Part shown: in pieces, positions 61,585-64,000 of the stretch
Position numbering within the stretch: position 1 is the first letter of the stretch
Layout: each line of letters begins with the position of its first letter
Assembly (NCBI RefSeq): GCF_900215245.1
Contig: NZ_LT907842.1
Location: 124,001 to 188,000, forward strand
Direction: 5' to 3'
DNA from: Pseudomonas fluorescens
Lineage (GTDB): Bacteria > Pseudomonadota > Gammaproteobacteria > Pseudomonadales > Pseudomonadaceae
Length of the DNA: 64,000 bases
Program-made: the position numbers and the translations under genes
The notes under the pieces: model-generated
What the model saw: the letters and a program-made list of their open reading frames with translations, nothing else
The model's database searches: none
Told to the model about the DNA's origin: nothing

Positions 61585-62877
61585 TCAAATCACTCCCAGG
61601 AGCAACGCGGTCAGGGTCATCAACACCGACGCGGCAAACAGAAAAGGAATCGTGAAGCGCTGATGATCGGCCAGTTCGATCTTGCACAAACCCACCAGCA
61701 GGAAGGTCGCGGGGGTCAGCGGGCTGACCGGAAACCCGGTGGTGTGCACCCCCAGCAGTGAGGCCTGGGCCACTTGCAGCGGGTCGACACCCAGGGCCTT
61801 GCCGACTTCGGCAATCACCGGCATCACGCCAAAATAGTAAGAGTCAGGGTCGAACAGCAGGCTCAGCGGCATGGAGATGAACCCGACCACCGCCGGGATC
61901 AACTGGCCATGGCCGGCCGGAATCTGCGCCACCGCCACTTCGGCCATGGCCTTGAGCATGCCGGTGCCTTGCATGATGCCGGTGAATACCCCGGCGGCGA
62001 GGAGGATGCTGGCCATGGTCAGCGCCGTCTTGGCATGGGCATCGATACGTGCGCGCTGTGCGTCCACATTGGGGTAGTTGATGCACAGTGCGACCACGGT
62101 GCCGAGCATGAACATCACCACCGGGTCGACCCAGCCGGCAATCATCACCACCATCACCAGGACGGTCAGCAGCAGGTTGACCCAGAACAAGCGTGGGCGA
62201 CGCAGCTTGATGTCGTCGGCGCTGAGCACCCGTTGCGGCACCGCATCGACCGTGGAGCCGGCGCCCAGGCCCAGGCGTTTTTCTTCGCGATGGCCCAGCC
62301 ACCAGGCACAGGCGAACACGAAGACCAAACCGACGATTTGCACCGGAATCAGCGGTTGGAACAGCTCGGCCACCGGCACATGCAACGCCGCCGACGAACG
62401 CAGCACCGGGCCGGTCCACGGCAGGAAGTTGACCCCGGCAGCCATCGCACAAACGCAGGCCAGAATGCGTTTGTCGATGCCCAGCCGCGTGTACAACGGC
62501 AGCATCGCCGGCACCGTCACCAGAAAGGTCACCGCGCCCGAGCCGTCCAGGTGCACCAGCAACGCCAGGGTCGCAGTACCCACGACAATCCGTGTAGGAC
62601 GCGTCCCTACCGTACGCAGGATGCGATCAATGATGGGGTCAAGCATGCCAGCGTCCGTCATGATCCCGAAGAACAGAATCGCGAACACAAACATGCCCAC
62701 CACAGGGGCGACGTTTTTGATCCCGGTAATGATGAAGGCGCTGGTTTGCAGGCCAAACCCGCCGAGCAACGCGGCGATGATCGGCAAGGCGATCAGGGCC
62801 ACCAGTGGCGAGAGGCGCTTGCTCATGACGGCAGCGAGCAGGCACAGGATGGTAATGACACCCAGGGTAGCGAGCAT
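61585..62877 (-). CDS. CitMHS-family citrate/carboxylate transporter
   Basis: A 430-residue, eleven- or twelve-helix transporter. The start ATG 62877 follows TGGAG. It resembles CitM/CitH metal-citrate:proton symporters (MSKRLSPLVALIALPIIAALLGGFGL; HLDGSGAVTFLVTVPAMLPLY; DPDSYYFGVMPVIAEVGKALGVDP). These take up divalent-metal complexes of citrate or related carboxylates across the inner membrane. It is the first gene of a three-gene operon with the AtuA pair and is divergent from a LysR regulator. A short hairpin (CGGCC-TTTTT-GGCCG, 62892-62906) lies in its leader. Confidence 0.9.
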   Translation of the reverse strand: MLATLGVITILCLLAAVMSKRLSPLVALIALPIIAALLGGFGLQTSAFIITGIKNVAPVVGMFVFAILFFGIMTDAGMLDPIIDRILRTVGTRPTRIVVGTATLALLVHLDGSGAVTFLVTVPAMLPLYTRLGIDKRILACVCAMAAGVNFLPWTGPVLRSSAALHVPVAELFQPLIPVQIVGLVFVFACAWWLGHREEKRLGLGAGSTVDAVPQRVLSADDIKLRRPRLFWVNLLLTVLVMVVMIAGWVDPVVMFMLGTVVALCINYPNVDAQRARIDAHAKTALTMASILLAAGVFTGIMQGTGMLKAMAEVAVAQIPAGHGQLIPAVVGFISMPLSLLFDPDSYYFGVMPVIAEVGKALGVDPLQVAQASLLGVHTTGFPVSPLTPATFLLVGLCKIELADHQRFTIPFLFAASVLMTLTALLLGVI

Positions 62878-63003
62878 GGGTTACTCCAGAGCGGCCTTTT
62901 TGGCCGGTTATTGTTTTCCTGGAGTATTGGAAGCGGGTTAGTCTTTGTAAATTGGAATATTCGGCCGCTCACGTTCGTAAAAACAAAATGATCGGAACAC
63001 ACC

Positions 63004-63939
63004 ATGAAAAACTCGATCCAGCATATTCAAGCGTTCCTGGCGGTTGCCCGCACCGGCAGCTTTACCAAGGCGGCCAACGAACTGCACCTGTCGCCGTCGG
63101 CACTCACCGTACAAGTCCAGCAACTCGAAGACTGGCTGGGCGTCGCCCTGCTTGATCGCAGCCCGCGTCATGTGAGCATCACGGCTGCCGGCGAAGCCGC
63201 CCGTGCGCCCATGGAAAAACTGCTGCTGGACCTGGACAACATCGTCACCGGCTCACGCGACCTGGCCGCGCTGCGCCGAGGCGTGGTCACCATCGCCGCA
63301 CTGCCCTCGGTGTGCGCCGGCGCCCTGCCCCCGGCCCTGCGCCTGTTTCGCGAGCGTTATGCCGGGATCGAAGTCCGCCTGCATGACGTGGTGGCCCACC
63401 GCATTCACGCGCAGGTGCGGTCCGGCGAGGTGGACTTCGGCCTCGGGGTGCGGGCGCGGCTGAGCCATGGCCTGGATTTCGTGCCGGTGTTGAATGATCG
63501 GCTGTGCGCGTTTGTCCCCCTGGAGCATCCCCTCGCCCGCCATCGGCAACTGACCCTTGAGCAATTGGCGGCGCAGCCGATCATCCTCACCGGGCGCGAC
63601 AGCAGTGTGCGAGAGCACGTGGACGCACTGTTTGATCAGACGCGGCTGACGATGAATGCGGGCATGGAAGCCAACTATATGTCGACCGTCTTGGCGTTGG
63701 TGCGCCAGGGCTTGGGGATCAGTGTATTGCCGGAGTCGGCGGCGGACAGCCTGGAAGGCTTGAAGCGCATCAACATCGACCATCCCGGCGTGAACCGGGA
63801 GATCGGGTTGATCCGTCGCAGCGGGATGGGCTTGAGCCCGGCGGCGCAGCAGTGTTTCGAGTTACTGAACACAGAACTACCAAGCAGGCCACCCAGCAGA
63901 AGCCTGACACTGCCCGTGTGCCCAGGTGTTGCGCGGTGA
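63004..63939 (+). CDS. LysR-family regulator divergent from the CitMHS-AtuA operon
   Basis: A 311-residue LysR protein. The helix-turn-helix covers residues 1-60 (IQHIQAFLAVARTGSFTKAANELHLSPSALTVQVQQLEDWLG). The effector domain starts at ~90 (RGVVTIAALPSVCAGALPPAL). About 20 extra residues after the usual end (SRPPSRSLTLPVCPGVAR) run up to a REP-like palindrome, suggesting the native stop was lost. It is divergent from the CitMHS operon with 126 bases between starts, so it probably activates that operon in response to its carboxylate substrate. Confidence 0.9.
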   Translation: MKNSIQHIQAFLAVARTGSFTKAANELHLSPSALTVQVQQLEDWLGVALLDRSPRHVSITAAGEAARAPMEKLLLDLDNIVTGSRDLAALRRGVVTIAALPSVCAGALPPALRLFRERYAGIEVRLHDVVAHRIHAQVRSGEVDFGLGVRARLSHGLDFVPVLNDRLCAFVPLEHPLARHRQLTLEQLAAQPIILTGRDSSVREHVDALFDQTRLTMNAGMEANYMSTVLALVRQGLGISVLPESAADSLEGLKRINIDHPGVNREIGLIRRSGMGLSPAAQQCFELLNTELPSRPPSRSLTLPVCPGVAR

Positions 63940-63945
63940 TGCTGT

Positions 63946-63961
63946 CGCCGGCAAGCCGGCG
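63946..63961. repeat. REP-like palindrome core at the window end
   Basis: CGCCGGC and GCCGGCG form a perfect 7-bp palindrome around AA, followed by GTCC, a common Pseudomonas REP core different from the GGGCTTGC family. A mate may lie beyond the window. Confidence 0.55.
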
Positions 63962-64000
63962 TCCATCTCTGATCGGTACGAATCAGTCCAGCATCGCCAC

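Overview
The window is a chromosomal segment of a Pseudomonas, most likely of the P. fluorescens group. The evidence is the gene content: an rbdA/trhO/bolA/fumC block, an aroC/prmB/smr/folE block and a pap/NAGGN osmolyte block, each arranged as I remember it from P. aeruginosa. Palindromic repeats of the GTGGGAGCGGGCTTGC type also fit that genus. I see no prophage, insertion sequence, CRISPR array or rRNA. The DNA is GC-rich and densely coding, with 60 protein genes (one partial) and one tRNA gene (Asn), plus two gene remnants.

Region 1 (1-14.4 kb) is accessory metabolism and regulation. It holds a GlxA-type AraC regulator (cut by the window start) with a cysteine hydrolase; a VOC protein; a LysR regulator with a YeeE/YedE sulfur transporter; an MFS exporter preceded by two decayed gene remnants; the metal pair dmeR-dmeF with a clear G-tract operator; a secreted-type nuclease; a divergent MFS/TetR pair with duplicated operators; tRNA-Asn; and a LysR regulator divergent from L-lactate dehydrogenase lldD with a palindromic operator.

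Region 2 (14.7-29.8 kb) is mostly conserved. It contains a diguanylate cyclase, a HDO/TenA-like enzyme, the dual GGDEF-EAL protein RbdA, a fused ABC exporter, a FrnE-like DsbA, trhO, bolA and fumC. These are followed by a VirJ-like hydrolase, a DMT exporter, a thiolase and the polyphosphate:AMP phosphotransferase pap.

Region 3 (29.8-46 kb) starts with a 1615-residue LRR/NEL-type E3 ubiquitin-ligase-like protein, the most striking accessory gene. It continues with mnmC, the three-gene N-acetylglutaminylglutamine amide (NAGGN) osmoprotectant operon, a divergent CsrA paralogue, an SDR, a DUF3309 peptide and an LtaS-like membrane sulfatase-fold protein.

Region 4 (46-64 kb) holds small envelope and ankyrin proteins and a FATP/FadD-like acyl-CoA ligase. 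A DUF3509 gene follows, with a good sigma-54-type promoter. Next is what looks like an eroded methionine-salvage locus, where an acireductone dioxygenase homologue has lost two metal ligands and mtnB/mtnC are missing. Then come aroC, prmB, an isochorismatase-fold protein with Ser at the usual Cys position, smr, folE and a thioredoxin-fold protein. The window closes with a LysR-CitMHS-AtuA catabolic cluster in which a REPIN has supplied the C-terminus of one protein.
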